Source: Thiodiazotropha sp037384445 (GTDB lineage: Bacteria; Pseudomonadota; Gammaproteobacteria; Chromatiales; Chromatiaceae). Taken from it: a stretch of 5,367 nt of DNA. Of this stretch, positions 4,917 through 5,367 are shown one piece after another. A program made the position numbers and the translations under genes. Position 1 is the first letter of the stretch; each line of letters opens with the position of its first letter. The notes under the pieces are model-generated. The model saw only the letters and a list, made by a program, of their open reading frames with translations, was not told the DNA's origin and searched no databases. The stretch lies in the NCBI GenBank assembly GCA_037384445.1, contig JARRNY010000200.1, positions 1 to 5,367 on the forward strand, read 5' to 3'.

Positions 4917-5367
4917 GCGGGCTTCTCCTCCGCCCCTGTTGCCGTCTCATCCTCCTCGATCAATTGGACCATATTGCGTTGACTGCGCCGACGCAGCCAC
5001 CAGAAGAGTCCGACTGCAACAGACACCAATAAAAGATTGATCAGCGTAAACCAGATAGCGGTAGCCACCCAACCGGCTGACTCTTCGTCTTCGACCGCTT
5101 CGGGAAGTGGATCAGGCGGTTCGGACTTCGCTGACGGCTCGGGCGGCGGTGGCGCGGCAACCGGTTCCGGTGTTGGTGGAGGTTCCGCTGGGGGCGCGCC
5201 TATGCCTTCCACCTCGACCGGGTTGTCGACAAAGCGGATCTTGTCTCCGCCCTGCAACATGGCATCGGCCTCGATCACCACCCGGCGTGAACCGCTGAAG
5301 CCCATCAGGTCGATCTCTCCGCGCAAGCTCCCAGCAGCTCCATCGAGGGCGACGGCCTCGCGCCCGC
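4913..5367 (-). CDS. Single-pass membrane protein with proline-rich linker, C-terminal part, function unknown
   Basis: The frame is open without a stop to the right edge, so the gene starts outside the window; 150 complete codons are visible before the TGA at 4913-4915. A TTG at 5324-5326 could be read as a start but the sequence before it continues in the same style, so the gene is called partial. In order: a compact beta-like domain end with GFSGSRRVVIEADAMLQGG and DKIRFVDNPV (residues about 22-49), a Pro/Glu/Ala-rich linker (about 57-89), one membrane helix (about 99-123, WVATAIWF to GLFWW), an RRR stop-transfer signal, and an acidic tail of about 20 residues. This predicts an extracytoplasmic domain on a flexible stalk and a short cytoplasmic tail. 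I do not recognise the family with confidence. A VWA-type periplasmic protein is one possibility, but the diagnostic part would lie beyond the edge. It is translationally coupled to the coiled-coil gene. Confidence 0.75.
   Translation of the reverse strand, partial: GREAVALDGAAGSLRGEIDLMGFSGSRRVVIEADAMLQGGDKIRFVDNPVEVEGIGAPPAEPPPTPEPVAAPPPPEPSAKSEPPDPLPEAVEDEESAGWVATAIWFTLINLLLVSVAVGLFWWLRRRSQRNMVQLIEEDETATGAEEKPA
4923..4931 (-). promoter_or_regulatory. Ribosome-binding site of the downstream membrane protein
   Basis: GGAGGAGAA on the minus strand lies inside the 3' end of the upstream gene. The AGGAG core (4925-4929) is 8 bases before the first ATG (4914-4916) and 11 before the second adjacent ATG, which favours the first and hence the 4-base ATGA overlap. 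Confidence 0.6.

Overview
The window looks like part of a chromosome from a sulfur-oxidising gammaproteobacterium. The main reasons are a recognisable but damaged soxYZ locus, a BepA-type outer-membrane quality-control protease, a DUF3365 haem protein, and a moderately GC-rich base composition. I cannot name the species from sequence alone. No tRNA, rRNA, CRISPR array or insertion sequence is visible.

Layout from left to right. (1) Positions 3-272, plus strand: the C-terminal end of a VWA-like (DUF2201-type) protein that enters from the left edge. (2) Positions 278-298: a strong GC-rich hairpin between convergent genes. (3) Positions 333-899, minus strand: an exported single-haem c-type DUF3365 protein. 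(4) Positions 900-1071: a divergent intergenic region with three dyads. (5) Positions 1072-2550, plus strand: bepA-like M48 metalloprotease with TPR tail. (6) Positions 2551-2998: about 450 bases without a convincing gene, holding an AT-rich repeat patch, a possible small ORF and a candidate sox promoter. (7) Positions 2999-3701: soxY and soxZ joined out of frame. (8) Positions 3731-3796: two hairpins, the second a clear intrinsic terminator. (9) Positions 3846-5367, minus strand: two translationally coupled genes for single-pass membrane proteins of unknown function, the upstream one cut by the right edge.

The key observation is the sox locus. SoxYZ is the periplasmic carrier to which thiosulfate-derived sulfur is covalently bound, on the cysteine of a C-terminal GGCGG arm of SoxY. 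Here the SoxY reading frame is normal from the Tat signal up to about position 3427. It then runs directly into soxZ sequence in another frame. The SoxY C-terminus with its GGCGG motif, its stop codon, the soxY-soxZ spacer and the soxZ start are all absent. This is either a natural deletion that inactivates this copy or an assembly error, and read-level evidence would tell which.

The other genes do not form an obvious pathway with sox. The DUF3365 haem protein and BepA are envelope proteins expressed divergently. The two right-hand genes form their own leftward operon that converges on sox at the terminator.
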